A DNA stretch of 64,000 nucleotides from Golubevia sp. BC0850 (lineage: Eukaryota; Basidiomycota; Exobasidiomycetes; Golubeviales; Golubeviaceae), in NCBI GenBank assembly GCA_012976225.1, contig JAAVVG010000006.1, positions 310,001 through 374,000 of the forward strand. Direction: 5' to 3'. The notes below the pieces were generated by a model. The model worked only from the letters and a program-made list of their open reading frames with translations, was not told the DNA's origin and made no database searches. The position numbers were made by a program, and so were the translations under genes. Position 1 is the stretch's first letter, and every line of letters starts with the position of its first letter. Shown here one piece after another: positions 34,480-47,700 of this stretch.

Positions 34480-36489
34480 TCTGGCCTGGCCATCCCATCT
34501 GAGCTGTTCTGTCAACTCACATCGTTCCTCGAACCTCCTTCGATAGCAACCTCAAGCGCCGTCAGCACCAACTGGAGAAGAGTCGTTTACTCCGTTCGAG
34601 AGATCGATCTATCAAGCTGTGGATTGAACAGCGATCCGGAACAAGTCTTGATTCATCTCAACAGACTCTCCACTCTAGCTCTCAGTCAGGTAGTCAGGCT
34701 TTCTCTCAATCTATCCAGCTTCTTCAAACGATTCGAGATCGATTCCAAGGGCGCTGGCTTCAAGACTCTATCCCAGCTCTCAACAGCTCTCCAAGCCTCC
34801 AAGCACACTCTTCGAGAGATCTATCTGACTTTAGAAGCCAAGGAAGAGAAGGATCAATGAGGTTGTCCTCAAGTCGTTCCATTTCTTATGATTCTCATTC
34901 GGAGTCTTCGATCCTTCAGGCATTTAGGGAAGTTGATAAAGAAGGACCAATCGGAGCATCAATGAGACTTGGAGAAGACAGGACTGGTTTCAAGAAGGTT
35001 GTTGTGGCTAACAAATGTCTTGAAAATTCAAGCCAGCTTCCTTTACTCATGAAGGAAACGAGAGAACTCGTTGGGAGAGGCTTAGTGGAATTTGAAAACG
35101 TCTACTTCACAGGAGGAAGGGCAGGACACATTGAACTCTTACAGGAATTATCAGCATCAACCTCGACCCTTCAAAAGCTCGATTCAATGTCTATTTCTCA
35201 CATTGATGGAACACTTACTTGGAATCTTTCCTTGAGTTGTGCGAATCTCACCTCTCTTGGCCTATCGCTGAATTACGCGGACGATCCAAATGAAATTCAA
35301 TTTTACAGATGAACCGAAAGGTTAACTCCAGTTGGACTTAACTCTCTCTCCTTTAAGGCTGGGAGACATCAGATTGATTGGGTTCCCTTCTTTAGATGGG
35401 TTGGAAGTGAGTTGGAACAACTACATCTACGTTTGACTTCATTGAATCTGGTTGAGATTCCTTCAAGTCGAATTTTCTCTTCTTTGATCATGCCGCCGAG
35501 AGAAACTCTCAAGAATCTCACTTTACTTGATGTCCAATCTGATGACGATGAGGTCCCAACTGTTAACAATTTGGACAGTTGAAGCTCCAAAGTTACATGG
35601 ACTCGCTATTCTAAATTCGTCTCGGCCAAATTCGATTAGCCATAGTCAAGGAGAAACGCAAACTCAGGAAGAAACTCAAGTGGCAACAGATTGTCTTCTA
35701 AAGTTCCTCATTGTTTATTATTCGAATCTAACTTCACTGCAAATGAGCCATCAGTCTTGAGAAGCAGTGCTCAATCATCCACCTCAAGATTATCAATTTA
35801 ATTTTTCCAAGTTGGTGAAGTTGACGCTGAACCATTGTAAAGATTCCTTTGTTGATTGGTTGGTAGGTAAACTTCGGTTATCCAGCTCTCACTCATGTGA
35901 TGCCAGCATGGTTTGCTTCTGACTTCAAGGAGAAGGAGAAGGCTCCAATGCTCAAGGCACCGAGTTCTATGGATCAAATTGGAAGAGGCAGTTGGGGATA
36001 AAAGAAGGGCAAGAAAGGAGGCAAAAGCTCTAGATGAGGGTGTGAGATTTCTGGAAATGTCGGTCTGGCTAAAAAATTGTTGACATGGGATGTGTGGATG
36101 TGAATCTTGAGTTCCAAGACGGTCTTTCCCTTTCTCCTTCTCCTGACCTTCTCTCAGGTGGTCAATAGTCTGTTGCTCCGTTTATAGAATTTGAGTGACG
36201 TTTTCCACTTTTCATGCAATTCAAGTGTGCAGTCCGGAAAGATTTGCGATGGTTCTGGGCGAGATCGATCAAAACTGAGTACTCTGACCAAGATGTTTTC
36301 TCAAATCTTTCAAACCTTGATCTCCAACTGGATCTCCTTATCCAAATCATACCTTTTCAATCTTCAGAACATGTGAGAGCTTTTGTTTCTCCAATCCTTA
36401 ATAGAAGAATTGCCAAGAAGGTCTTTCCTTACATAAAAGAACCTCCGCTCCCATCACTTTCAGCACCATCATCTTCTTCTTCCTCCTGA
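34480..36489 (+). pseudogene. decayed F-box / leucine-rich repeat protein gene
   Basis: An F-box-like start reads IPSELFCQLTSFLEPPS, STNWRRVVYSVREIDLSSC, but it has no usable start codon in frame because a TAA lies just upstream. Leucine-rich repeats follow (LIHLNRLSTLALSQVVRLSL; TLREIYLTLEA to a TGA at 34858). They resume in another frame at about 34857 (RELVGRGLVEFENVYF; LSLSCANLTSLGLSLNY) and in further frames (LEQLHLRLTSLNLVEIPSS, ETLKNLTLLDVQ). A final piece at about 36214-36489 reads SNLDLQLDLLIQIIPF. No splice sites explain these shifts, so at least three breaks are present. F-box/LRR proteins are substrate receptors of SCF ubiquitin ligases. The tail overlaps the 3' end of the CCDC25-like gene on the other strand. 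Confidence 0.6.
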
Positions 36490-38173
36490 TTTTTGCCAAC
36501 ATCTTTCTCTCCCTTTTCTTCCATTTCTCTAGCTTTCCTTCTAACTTTACGTTCCTTCTCATCTTTATCTGCTGCTATCGCTTCTTCGGAGTAGACTGGT
36601 TTGGGGGTTCGCAATTGAAAAAAAGGAGAAAAAGCAAGAGGAAGGTTTCCCAGGAAAATGTTTCGATTAGTTTGACGTCGACTCAGAGAAAAAGCTGAAG
36701 CACTAAGGGATTGAATTTCCGGGTGGTTTGCTCGACTTGACTTGAGACTGGAAGAGATGAGCCATTCTAAGAGAAACAAACGACTCACGAGCAGAATAAT
36801 CCCTAGCAGCTCTGTCTGCCAGTCTCTCCCTTTGAGCACTAAGCTCTTGATTTTTCTGCAAACAACATGAAAATTTAGGTCAGCAATCTCAAAGTAAGCC
36901 CATTAAAAGTACATGAGTTTGAAGCAACTTACCAATTCATTCCCAATCCTCTTCTTTTCTCTCCCTTTCTCCCTCTCTCTTTCCTGTCTGACCAATTCAT
37001 GATCCACAATCACTTCTTTCTTAGTTTTGTTCAATCGATTGATGATGACATTTTGTCTCTCTGCAACATGAGTTCTTTTGACCTGAGGAAAACCCCCCAA
37101 TTCCAAAAAGAAAGAAGGAAGAGACCGTCAGTCGTTTGGGAGATTTATGGAATCCTCGAATTAAAAATGCAGACTCTTCGGTAAAGGATAACTCACTTTT
37201 CTATCATTATGGAAAGTTACAGATCCGATAGCATAATCACCTTGTTTCTGCGAAAGGAGAAGAGGGGAAGAACTTGATAGAATCCTTTGCTTTTTTCAAA
37301 TCTTAGACAGGTGAGTCTGTTTCTTTCTGTTTCTCCTCACCTTGATGTTACTCCAAGGAGTGTAGATCACAGTGATATTGTTCTTCCTATTTCCTTCTAT
37401 ACTATTAGCTTTAACCAATTGAGCACAATCCGCAAGGAGAGGTGCTGGAATGTTCTCCCATGATTGAGAAGGCGAAAGTCGGAGATAGACGTGAGCTGAG
37501 GATAGCTAGACAAATATCAGTTTTCGAAAGATGAGATGTGAATAGCCGAGAGAAGATGAAAAGGAGATGAGTGAGCTAGAGGGAGCAAAGGGAAAGAATG
37601 GACAGATGAAAGAACTCACTTTGTCAACGTGAAACCATACGTCCTTCGATGAAATCAAAACCCCAAGGCGAAAGGAAATTTGAGAGATCGAAAGGTCGAA
37701 GAGAGGGTCAGATAAGAGAAAGATTCTCGAAAAGTTCAAGATGAAGATTTGTTCGTCCTTTTTTCGGTTGGGTCTTGATGAGAGGTTTGATGATTTGACT
37801 TACCTCTTCGAAACCGTACTTTATCAGATCTTCATCTATCAAATCATGAAGGCAAGTTGAGAAGAAGAAGGAGAGATTGAGTCGCAGTAAGAGAATGATG
37901 GCAGTTAGAGTTTGGACTTGGACTTGAAGACTTACTCTCGACCTGCAGATGGGACGGAGAAGATAGAAGAAGTCAGTCAAATGATTGCAGAAGCAAGAGA
38001 TCTTGATTGACTGTCCTCACTTTATCGCGTCCAACGTAGATTGTGGCAGGTGGATCTACGGCTGAAAGAAGAAAAGAGAAGTGGTCATGTCAGGAGAGAC
38101 TAGAGAGGGAGGCATGGGGATCTGCAGCTGGGTAGGGTTTGGACTTACCTGTTGATGTAAAGAAGAGAACCAT
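36429..38173 (-). CDS. CCDC25 / Jlp2-like protein (NFACT-R domain), 242 aa
   Basis: Ten exons (38173-38149, 38061-38021, 37942-37936, 37835-37804, 37643-37620, 37505-37341, 37247-37197, 37082-36933, 36855-36789, 36595-36429) total 729 nt in phase, including a 7-nt and a 24-nt exon. The product starts [19 protein letters not shown] and matches CCDC25 along its length: [79 protein letters not shown], then a charged coiled coil ([20 protein letters not shown]) and an acidic end GSGGSFM. The domain is shared with the NFACT proteins of ribosome quality control. Yeast Jlp2 is poorly characterised and human CCDC25 has been reported as a DNA sensor; the conserved fungal role is not established. Confidence 0.92.
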
Positions 38174-38415
38174 AGTAGTCAAATAGATAAAGAAAAAGAG
38201 CCAAGTCAGGCAAATCTGGAAAATTGAAGTTGAAGTGCTGAGGGAAGAAACGTGATGAACGCGTATTCCACTACGAACAGAGGAGATCGATTGGCGTGTG
38301 TTGGTCTGACATCACAACAACATCAAACGCACATAACCATTTCTAAGATCTAATAATTGGATTGCATTCAACTCATTGGTAGAGCCCTGATACTCTCACA
38401 CTCTCACACTCTGCC

Positions 38416-40613
38416 ATGTCTTCCCATTTCAAACCACCTCCAATCGGATCCTCCTCCTCTTCCTCAAGACAACCTTCAACTTCTTCTTTAACTTCTCAAC
38501 CATTGAGCAAAGCTATGGGAAACCTTTCGATCCAACCTTTAAACCCAAGTTTAAAATCTGGTAATTCAACTTCGACCATTCACGCTCCAGGTCAAGGTTT
38601 GAACAGAAAACATTCAACTGACAAACTCAGCTCAAATCATAATCTTAACAACAATAATCATGAACCACAAATCAAATCCAAAATGAATCCTCAATCACAA
38701 TCACAATCACAGGTTCGAGAAAGAACTCAACCTCTGAATCAGAATCAGAATCAACTTGGGGTGGATATTGGAAGGTATGATGGTGGATTGGAAAGAGATG
38801 AAGCTAGAGGTAGGAGAAACACTCAAGGTTCAGAAAAGCTTGAAGCTGAATTGGACGTCGATTCTTCTTTTACTGGGTAAGTTTGTCAAGGAAGCATGAA
38901 AGTAGTAGAAGGAGTGGATGGGTTCGAAGGTTGTATCTTGTATGGGTTTGTTTGAATCTGCATTCGACCGCTGCTTTCTACCAACCAGCTTATATTTTCC
39001 TAAAGTAGCAACAAATCTTTCTTTCAACTCTTTCAACTCCTATCATTCTGGTCATAAACAAAGCGACTTACCCCCCCCCCCCTTTTCTTCTTCCATTCAT
39101 CCCCTCTTCACCACAGACTCGCTCACGCCCCAACTAGATCCTTCAACATCAAAGATTTCGAATTAGGTAGAGCTTTAGGAAAAGGAAAGTTTGGTAGAGT
39201 CTTTATGGCAAGAACTAAACCTTCAGTTTCAAAAGCTGCTGGAACTTCAAAGGATGCACCTGGTGGTGGAGGTGGTTATATAGTGGCTTTGAAAACCCTT
39301 TATAAGAGAGAAATGATTGCTGGTGGGATGGAGAAACAGTTGAGAAGAGAGATTGAAATTCAGATGAATTTGAGGTGAGTGAGAATGGAAGATATGCGGA
39401 AGGAGAGGGGGGGTCTGGGATGATGGGGGAAATGAAGATGACATATACCTTTCATTCGACTTCTTTTGATCATTTCATTCGCCTTATCCTAATGCTTCAA
39501 CTCTCTTTCTTCGTTTGGATTCCATTCGTATATCAATCACTATTCAGACATCCAAACGTCTTGAGACTTCATGGATATTTCTCTGATGAAGGTAGAATCT
39601 TTTTGATCTTGGAATTCGCAGGACAAGGTGAGATGTACAAGATCATGAACAAACATGGTAACTTTTCGGAAAAGAATTCTGCCATTGTGAGTGTTCTTGG
39701 TGTTTTTGATCCCTGTTCTCCAGTCATCATCCGGGAAGAAAAGGGGGTTGAAAGGAAGATTTCATTCTTCAAACCAAGCCAACCTCTCAACTTCCACACT
39801 TTCCTTTCATCCCTTCCATTCCCTCGCCTTTTTTCTTTGAATCGCCTCCAGTACATCTCTCAAATGGCCGACGCTCTCTCCTACCTTCATTCAAAAAACG
39901 TAATTCATCGAGACATTAAACCAGAAAACATTTTATTAGGTTTAAGAGGAGATTTGAAAATCGCAGATTTCGGTTGGTCAGTCCATTCAGCTGGAAGTTC
40001 AAGAAAAACATTATGTGGAACTTTGGATTATTTACCTCCTGAGATGGTCAATGGAGATCAACACGGTAAAGAAGTTGATCTATGGGCTTTAGGTGTACTT
40101 TGTTTTGAATTCTTATGTGGTCGTCCTCCTTTTGAAAGTGATACTCAATCAGGTGAGTTAAGAAATGAGGGGAAAATTGAATCTCGTTTTCATGAGGGTT
40201 TTATGTATAGATTTTCTCCTTATCTTGCTGATTCTTTCCTATCCCCTTACTTCCTACTCGATTCAGAAACGCACAAAAAGATCCTGTCCTTGCACTATAG
40301 TTTCGATCACTCAATTCCTCATCAAGCTCAACATTTGATTAAAGGCGTGAGTATCCAACTTAACCTTTGTCCATCCTTTGACAGACATTTTTTTTCTCCT
40401 TCCTACATTAAAATCATCACTTTCTCTCGTGGTTCTCGTTCTCATCTCATAAACTCAATGGTCGTATTCCTCTCTCCCTCTCTCTTTCTCGAATTTCAGC
40501 TCCTGAGACTGAATCCACGCTCAAGATACACTTTGGATCAAGTCAAGAATCACCCTTGGATCAAAATGCATGATCCTGAGGCTCCAAGAGGGAACCATAC
40601 GAGATCTCAGTAG
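38416..40613 (+). CDS. IPL1: Aurora kinase (Ipl1/Ark1), 450 aa
   Basis: The chromosomal passenger complex kinase, which corrects kinetochore-microtubule attachment and drives chromosome condensation and cytokinesis. Six exons (38416-38876, 39117-39374, 39548-39686, 39852-40152, 40267-40346, 40500-40613) total 1353 nt in phase. A Ser/Gln/Asn-rich N-terminal extension (about 160 aa) precedes the kinase: [13 protein letters not shown] glycine loop, VALKTLYK with the ATP-binding Lys, [13 protein letters not shown] catalytic loop, [14 protein letters not shown] magnesium loop, and the Aurora-type activation segment [16 protein letters not shown] with its Thr. It ends [19 protein letters not shown] second acceptor (CTAG before the ATC codon at about 39139) would drop a few residues. 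It shares a 242-bp divergent promoter with the CCDC25-like gene. Confidence 0.95.
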
Positions 40614-40921
40614 GCGTCTCTCAAGAGATACCTCTCTTCTAGTTTTTCGAATAGAGACTGTTCACTTAATCCCATCTTCCATCTCTGTACCTAATTCGGA
40701 ATTCGCCTATGTCTGTGGACTTCTCTGAACAATCTTTTTCTATCTTGTTTCCGTTGATTCCTGCAATACCATCAGTTTTTGGAAAAAAGAAAAGCTTTGA
40801 AATCGAAAGTTCGGAATTGATTGAGTCTGTTAAGTACAAGTGTGTAAATTACATGGAAGATGCGAGAGCGAGGATGAAAAGTTAAGAAACTGACGTGCTG
40901 ACAAGTCGAGTCTTCAAACGT

Positions 40922-43872
40922 CTACAGATTTGACATTAGCTGGTCAAACAAACCTTCGGGAGGTGTTACGATTGAGTCTTCATTTGGGTCGATAAGAGCA
41001 TTGATGTATTGATTCAAAGGATCTTCAGGGGAAAGCACCTCAAGAAAAGCTCCGTCTTGAGCTTGTAGTTCGGCTCTGCGTCTTGCTTCTTCTGCGTTCA
41101 AGAGACCATCAATGATTCTAGAGCTGTTTTCTGGGGCAGCTGTATCTCGGACCTGGGAACAACGAAAGAGAGGAGAGAACCAACAAAAGCAGCGAATCAG
41201 TCCAGAGACTCCAGTAAAGCAAGAAAGAGGATGAATTTTTCTTCTTCTCTACAACTACCATACTTCAGACTTCAACACCAATCAGAAACTTACAGAACGT
41301 AGTTGAAGGAACTCCAACCCTTCAGAAATCTTGGCTCTCAGTTCAGAGACCTCTTCTGCGCCAGATTTTCCAGCTCTGGCTAACTCGATGAGATGCAGAC
41401 ATAGCACAACTAGAGCGTTGAAGAGGTACGGTTTTAGCCACCAATAGCGAGTCATCGAGGGAGCGGTGCGGCTGATCTCTTTTCGAATGTGCTTTTTGAG
41501 AGAAAGGGAGCAGCATCGTCGAGTCAGCACTCTGATCTCGTTGTGGGATTCGAGAGAGGAGGACTCACCAAGATCATTTCTGCAGACGAGACACACGTGT
41601 CAGTCGAGGGCTTGTACGCAAGAACGTGATGACCCAAGGACAGATAGTCTCGATGAACGTTCATCAATCTATCGTGAAGGTCTTGGTAGAGGAAGAGACG
41701 AGCGACGCTCAAATAAGGTCTCGCGCGATGCTGAGCGATCACTTCGAAAGAGGTAGAAAAAGAAGTGCTTGAAACGAAGTCAGACCGGGCGACCGAAAGA
41801 GCGACTCCTCTCGATGATCGACTCACCTTCGATTCTCTGATACCCCATCCAACCTCAGGAATACCGGAATCTTATTGAAGATAGCGCGAAACATCTGCCA
41901 GAAAGGACAGCAGAAAAGTCGGGTCAGAAGCAGGACCAGAAGCTTCGAGACAAGTTCGTCGTGGACTCACAGAATCTTTTTCATTCAGCACTACTTGAGA
42001 ATCACCACCCTGGACCTTCTTCATGTCTGCGAGCCTCTTGCATGCCTTGAAGATCGCGTCGTAGACAGTGTAGCCAAACACATCAGTTGGAGTAGTATTT
42101 GGATCTTTTTCTTGAGGTAAAAGAGCCGAGTCGATGGGGATCTCTTCTTCATCCAAAACTAGAGGTAGACCAGTAAAATCTTCAGTAATTTGATAAGCTC
42201 CTCTTGGATTCGATAAAGCCAAGTAATAGTCGTAGGCTAGAAAGCGAGACCAGAGCTTACGCCCTGCGTCCCTGGTGAGATGAGAGCGACTAGATATCAA
42301 AGGTAGGAACTTGCTAAGACGATTGAATCCGCAAACAGCACTGGATTCAGGAATCCTCTTCAGGATTTCGGCAGAGACGGTTTCCTTTGGGTCGGACGTT
42401 GGAAGTGGGTTAGCTAACCATTCTTCTTGATCCAATTGAGCTGTTCCAAGTTGGTGGAGGCCAAGCGTCTGAGACGAGCGAATTGCTAGAGAGAGTACTG
42501 AGATCATCTGGTTGATTCTCCCTCGACTGGACAGAGAATCTAGATGGAGCAGAAGGGTGGATAGGACGTTGAGGTTTGGCTTCTCCAGAAAATCACAGAT
42601 GCAAAGACATGACTCTGAGAGTGCCTGCCATCTGTCCGAAACTGAGGAAATGAGTTGGAGGTTAGGAGGAAGAGATGGATTGAAGGAGGAACTTAGAAAG
42701 AGATAGCTGAAAGAGAGGCCGCGGACTCACGAGCGATTGGATTTGTCAACCCTTTTTGGATAAGGATGTGTGGATCACAAAACTCGATGGCACATGAAAG
42801 GATCGAGAACAGAAGAGACAGAAAAGAGACGTCTATCTCTGACGTTTCGACCATCGCGGTTCCATCTTGGAATTTGGAACGGAATCCTTCCAACTTCCAA
42901 CTGAGACCTGATCAATCTCCAAGTGAATCCTTGAACGCAGGCTCTTTCTAGACTTTCGAAGGTGTCTACCAAGAACATCATGGTCTCATCTTGAGGGAGA
43001 GAATCCAGAGCTGCCTTGATCCTACTACTACTCTTGTCCTGCTCGAAAGGGAATGGGAATCTCGACGAGGCGTCCTCCAGGCGCTTGTCCTGGCCGATAT
43101 ACGGCGTTCCTTGAGATTGCGAATGAAGTTGAGGAGAAATTCTTTCAGTCGCTGCCTCTTCCAATTCTGTTCGGGCGGCGCTCAGCGACCTTTGGGAACC
43201 TTCAAATTCCACCTGAAGAGAATGGAGAGCATTCTCGAGGTACTGGATGTGGGAAAGCAACGCCGGCTTCGGACTGGAGTCTGAAATCCAAGGAGAATAC
43301 CTTCAGCGTAGTCGAGAGGAGAGGAGAGAGGTTTAGATCTTGGAGAAAGAGAGAGAGAGTGAGTTGGAGAACTTGATACTCACGAGTAGCTAGAATCCAC
43401 TTCACTGCCATTCCTCCGTTCCTGAGCTGTTGAGCTTGTAGGTATAGAGTATGAAGCAGCTCTCCCGTCATCCTCTGACCTTTCAGAGGTCTTTCTGAGG
43501 TTGGAGGTAGAGGCGATAGAAGATTGGGATTGAAAAGATGCGTCTGGCCAATGACAGTCTCTAGAGAGACGCAAGCAATTCGCGCAGAAAGGTTTCTCTC
43601 GACCACACTTGATCTTCTTGTCTGTGTTTCAAAGAGAGGACCATCGTGTGAGAGCCTGGTCTTTCGTTCTTTTTCTTTCCCTCAATCTGTCGTGCCCTTC
43701 GGATGCCTCCGTCTTCCTAAAGGAAGAGAATCTCTCTTTATCTAAGGCAATTGAATCCCGAATACCTTCCATGAGAGTATCCGAATGGTTTCTACTAACC
43801 TTTACAGGGTAGACAAGTGTTGAGACCTCTCTTCCTCCCACTTCCACTTCCGGCGACTTTGACTTCAGCCAT
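40922..43872 (-). CDS. Zn(II)2Cys6 transcription factor, frame broken by a 7-bp duplication
   Basis: Eight exons fit: 43872-43800, 43621-43384, 43273-42731, 42641-41971, 41894-41827, 41767-41569, 41491-41294, 41152-40922. The Zn cluster spans exons 1 and 2: NTCLPCKDKKIKCGREK, then PFCANCLRLSRDCHWP, an exact C-x2-C-x6-C-x6-C-x2-C-x6-C. A short linker with LLSHIQYLENALHSLQ (dimerisation coil) precedes a fungal-specific regulatory domain (ETMMFLVDTFESL; LLFSILSCAIEFCDPH; SAVCGFNRLSKF; LWSRFLAYDYYLALSNPRG). The summed length is one base over a multiple of three. The heptamer TTGGAAG is doubled at 42887-42900; one copy would give 2214 nt and a continuous frame of about 737 codons. As read, the frame would end in exon 3, leaving only the DNA-binding part. 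Targets unknown. Confidence 0.82.
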
Positions 43873-44796
43873 TCAGGAAAGCCTCGTTTGAACCGAACCA
43901 AAGACTTGTGGGCTTGATCCAGATAGCCTCAATGGCTCCAGTAGGTTAATTGTTGAAGGTTGAAGGTTGAAGGGTGTAGGCTGATTGGAGACGACGAGAT
44001 GGGTATGGACGAAGGTTCTCCGCTGCATGTTCGGAAGCAGGCAAGACTCTCAAGAGTGGCAATTTGGGACCTCTTCCTTCCCTCTCTGTTGTCACATTGT
44101 CATCAAAAGAAATTGTGAAGGCCGATCCTTTTTGAGGTCACATCTGTTTCGAGTCTTCTTAGATGGGCGGGTCAAGCGTATTTCAGTGCCATGTTTAGGT
44201 GGCAACCGGCAGCGAGCTCCAGCCTCTCGGAGGGAGGGTTGTTTTGGAGAAGTTGGGTTTTAGTTACACATCTAAGATGACGAATCTCAAATGGTGTTCC
44301 CAAAGCGGATCTTGGGGAGAGAGAAGGCCAGATTTTCGAAGAAAGTCTCCCCTGGCGCGTGTCGCCAACGACCTCTCCCTCCCTCAGTCATCTCTTTCTG
44401 AGCTTCCTCCTAAATTCCATGTGCTTTCGGGCAAAAAGTGGGGCCCTGCCCCGCCGGGCTAGGCGGCTGGATTAGGAAGCAAAGAAAGTCGAGGTCTCGC
44501 CCCAAAGGCGTCTTTGGATCCCTCTGGCTTAAGAAGAGGGAGCATCGTCCGACGACGTCGTCCGATCCACTGCAGAGAAGGGACGGAAAAGATTCTGGGA
44601 GGCTAAGTTGGGAAGTAGATCAAAGGAAACAATCTTCAAACAAAAGGAAGGCCTTCCTGAGATTCTGACGGATCCTCTTCCCTTTCTTCATCACCTCCCT
44701 CCCTCCCTTCTTCGCTTTTCCTCCTCCAATCGACCTTCAAGAGGTCTTTCTCGTCAAAGTCTGGAAGAACTTAAATACAATAGTCAGCCCACTGGA
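43873..44796. other. divergent intergenic region between the Zn2Cys6 gene and KRE6/SKN1
   Basis: About 920 bp that should contain both promoters. It is somewhat richer in G and C than its surroundings around 44430-44480. I see no supported gene, TATA box or repeat. Confidence 0.45.
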
Positions 44797-47700
44797 ATGT
44801 CTGGATCCTCGTGTGAAGATGGTGGTGGAAGAGAGAGATTGTTGGGCTCAGAGGAAAGCAGCAGTGATGTTTGGGCTACCAGACCGGTGAGTTGATCGAG
44901 ATCGGATTGCATTGAATCAAATTGAATCAAAGTTTTCGGGGATAATCTGGGGGAGAAAGGGAAAGATGGGCTGATTGGATGAACAACTAGATCTAGTTCC
45001 GAAGAGGGATGAACCTCATCACACCCCCCCCCTCTTCTCCCTCGACAAGACCAACGCACGAGACGCTTTCACCTCCTCTTCTTCTCTTCAAAGTCGATCT
45101 CGATCATACAATCTTCCAACTCTCTCTGAAGAACAAAATCCAAGATCCGCTTACTCCGGAAGTCGAATCCCTCAAGATGGAACGCAGAGCTCTTTCTCTG
45201 CAGCCCAAAAGTATTCTAGAGGCGGTATGGCCACTGCGTGGATGACCAAAGAGAATCAAGATGAGAAGGATGACATTGACGATGCTTTGCACGATTGGAG
45301 GGATGCCCAGTGAGTGGAATCAAGAGCGGTCGAGCGAAAGCTCATCTCTACGAGACTTCGTTGACACGCCCCTATCTTGTCTTCTCTTTCCTGCAAAAAG
45401 CGAACACGGAAGCATTTACTCAAATGGATTTCCCGTTAGAGCAGTGATGAATGTCGGTTTCCTCGTTCTTCTTGCGTGAGTGCAAGACATTTCGAGAGTT
45501 TCTTTCTGCCTCGTCTGACCTTGAGGCGCCTGCCAACCTGTTCCTTTTTGATCTGATAGTGGCGCTATTTTAATGCTTTTTGGTGGATATCCGGTCATAT
45601 CCGAGCTCACTAGAGCGAAACGATCAGCCAATGGCTCCAACCTTGGAGGTGAGTAGAAGACAGAGTGGTGCACTGTATCCCTTTTTCTCCGCTAATCGAT
45701 GCACCATCTTGTTTCATACCTTCTTTGCTTCTTTGTGATGTTCTAGGCGTTAATGGAACAGGTCAGATTGCAGATCTTCCTGGATTAATTTCTGGTCTGA
45801 TCGACCCAGACACTCCAGAGTCTGTCAAGACTAGAACTGGTTTTGACGGAAAAAAGTATGAGCTTGTCTTCTCTGACGAATTCAACGTTGATGGAAGAAC
45901 TTTCTATCCTGGAGACGATCCGTTCTGGGAAGCTGTCGATCTTCATTATTGGGTGAGCTCTCCTTCCTATCCATCATTTTGCGTCCAACTCATCCTTCGA
46001 CCTGACCTCTGTTCTTCAACTCAACTTCTCCTTGGAATAGCAAACGGGGGTGAGTAAACAATGCGAAACCTTCTGGTTCGCCTTCTTTGACCTTTTTCTG
46101 ACTTTGTCTTCTCTTTTCCCCTCTTTATAGAACTACGAATGGTACTCCAGAGACGCTGTAGTTACGCAGGACGGAAACATGCGATTGACTCTCACAGAAA
46201 TGGTAAGATCAAGAGACCGTGAGCTCGTGAGACTGAACACAGTGGTCCTCATTCTAGCCTTCTCCTCTTTTGTCTGTCGATATAGGAAATTAACAAGCTC
46301 AACTTCAGGGGTGGAATGGTCTCTACATGGTGAGTGCAGCGATTGGATCTGCTCGTCAACAAGTGGAAGAGCAGAGAGCGTGTCAACTAACGAGCTTTTC
46401 TCCTCCTTAATGCCTCATTAGGAACAAATTCTGCTTCTCAGGGGGATACTTGGAAGCGAGTATACGATTGCCGGGTCACAACGATGTTTCTGGTTAGTGT
46501 AGCTCGAAAGTTGCTGTCATCTGCAAATTTGCCACTTAAATCCTTTATCTCCCCCGCTTCGATTCACGTTTCTGCAGGTCTTTGGCCCGGTGAGTGGATT
46601 TTTGTGGATTCCGCAGCCATTTGGCCGAAGAGAGTAGATGTGTGTCGGCTTGCAACGAGGGCTGAAAAGAGTGGAATTTACTGACGTCTCTTCTTCCTCT
46701 GTTTTCCTCGTCGTTAAGCTTTTTGGATGATGGGAAATCTTGCTAGGGCAGGCTATGGAGCTTCGATTGATGGAACTTGGCCGTGGGTAGTCAAATACCT
46801 TCAAGCTGAACCTGCAGTCTTCTCTGATATCTGCTCTTCGCCCGTTCTCTCTTCCCCCCCCCAAAGATACTCATATGAAGCCTGTGATTCTGGGACTCTC
46901 ATGAATCAGACCGATTCTCGAGGGCAGCCAGAAGCTGTTCAAACCGCTGGTCGGGTTGCTTTCAATCGACGTGAGTAGGTACTTCCTTGAGCGCTATTCC
47001 TCCTCCGAAGAGGAAAAGTATGTTTAGTCGAGGTCATTTCTCTCGTGAAGTCTCCAGAGTTTTCTTGTTTCATCTCCATTGACTTCTATCTTGACCTTGA
47101 ATCTTCAGCCTATAACACGGAAGCTCTCAGCTGGAAGCCAGGTCAGAAATTGAGCGCCTGCACTTGTCCTTCTGACGATCATCCAGGCCCAAAGATGTCT
47201 GATGGCAGCTGGAAAGGAAGAGCCAGTCCCGAGATCGATGTGTTCGAAGCCCAGGCTGGCGCAGGCAAAAATGGTGGCCCGAAGAGAATGCAAGGTCAGT
47301 TGCTTCTTAGAGTCAGAGGCAAATTTCACTTCTTCGTTATGCCATCGAGCTCACTCCGGTTCTCTCCTTTTTCTCCCTTTCTCTATTTTCTTGCTGGATT
47401 CGATCAGTCTCTCAGTCTCTCCAAGCTGCCCCCTTCAACTCGGAGTACACGGTCAAAAACACGACAGGACCTGCCTTCGCGTTTCATCAAGAGTCTGCTC
47501 AACTCAACAGCTACAAAGGTGAGTATGACTTTAGAGTCTACATCTGAGAGTTCTTCAGCTCACATTTCTGTCATTCGATTTCACTCTTGCTTGCAGGTGC
47601 CATTCTCCAGCAAGCTCTCTCGACCATCGTCGACATCACTCCTCAAACTGCTACTCAGCAAGACGGAGGCGACTTTGCAGTCTATGGAACTGAATTTGTC

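Noticed and set aside
43985-44790. Open frames between the Zn2Cys6 gene and KRE6/SKN1.
   Set aside because: No start context, splice pattern or family resemblance. The stretch is better seen as a shared promoter region.
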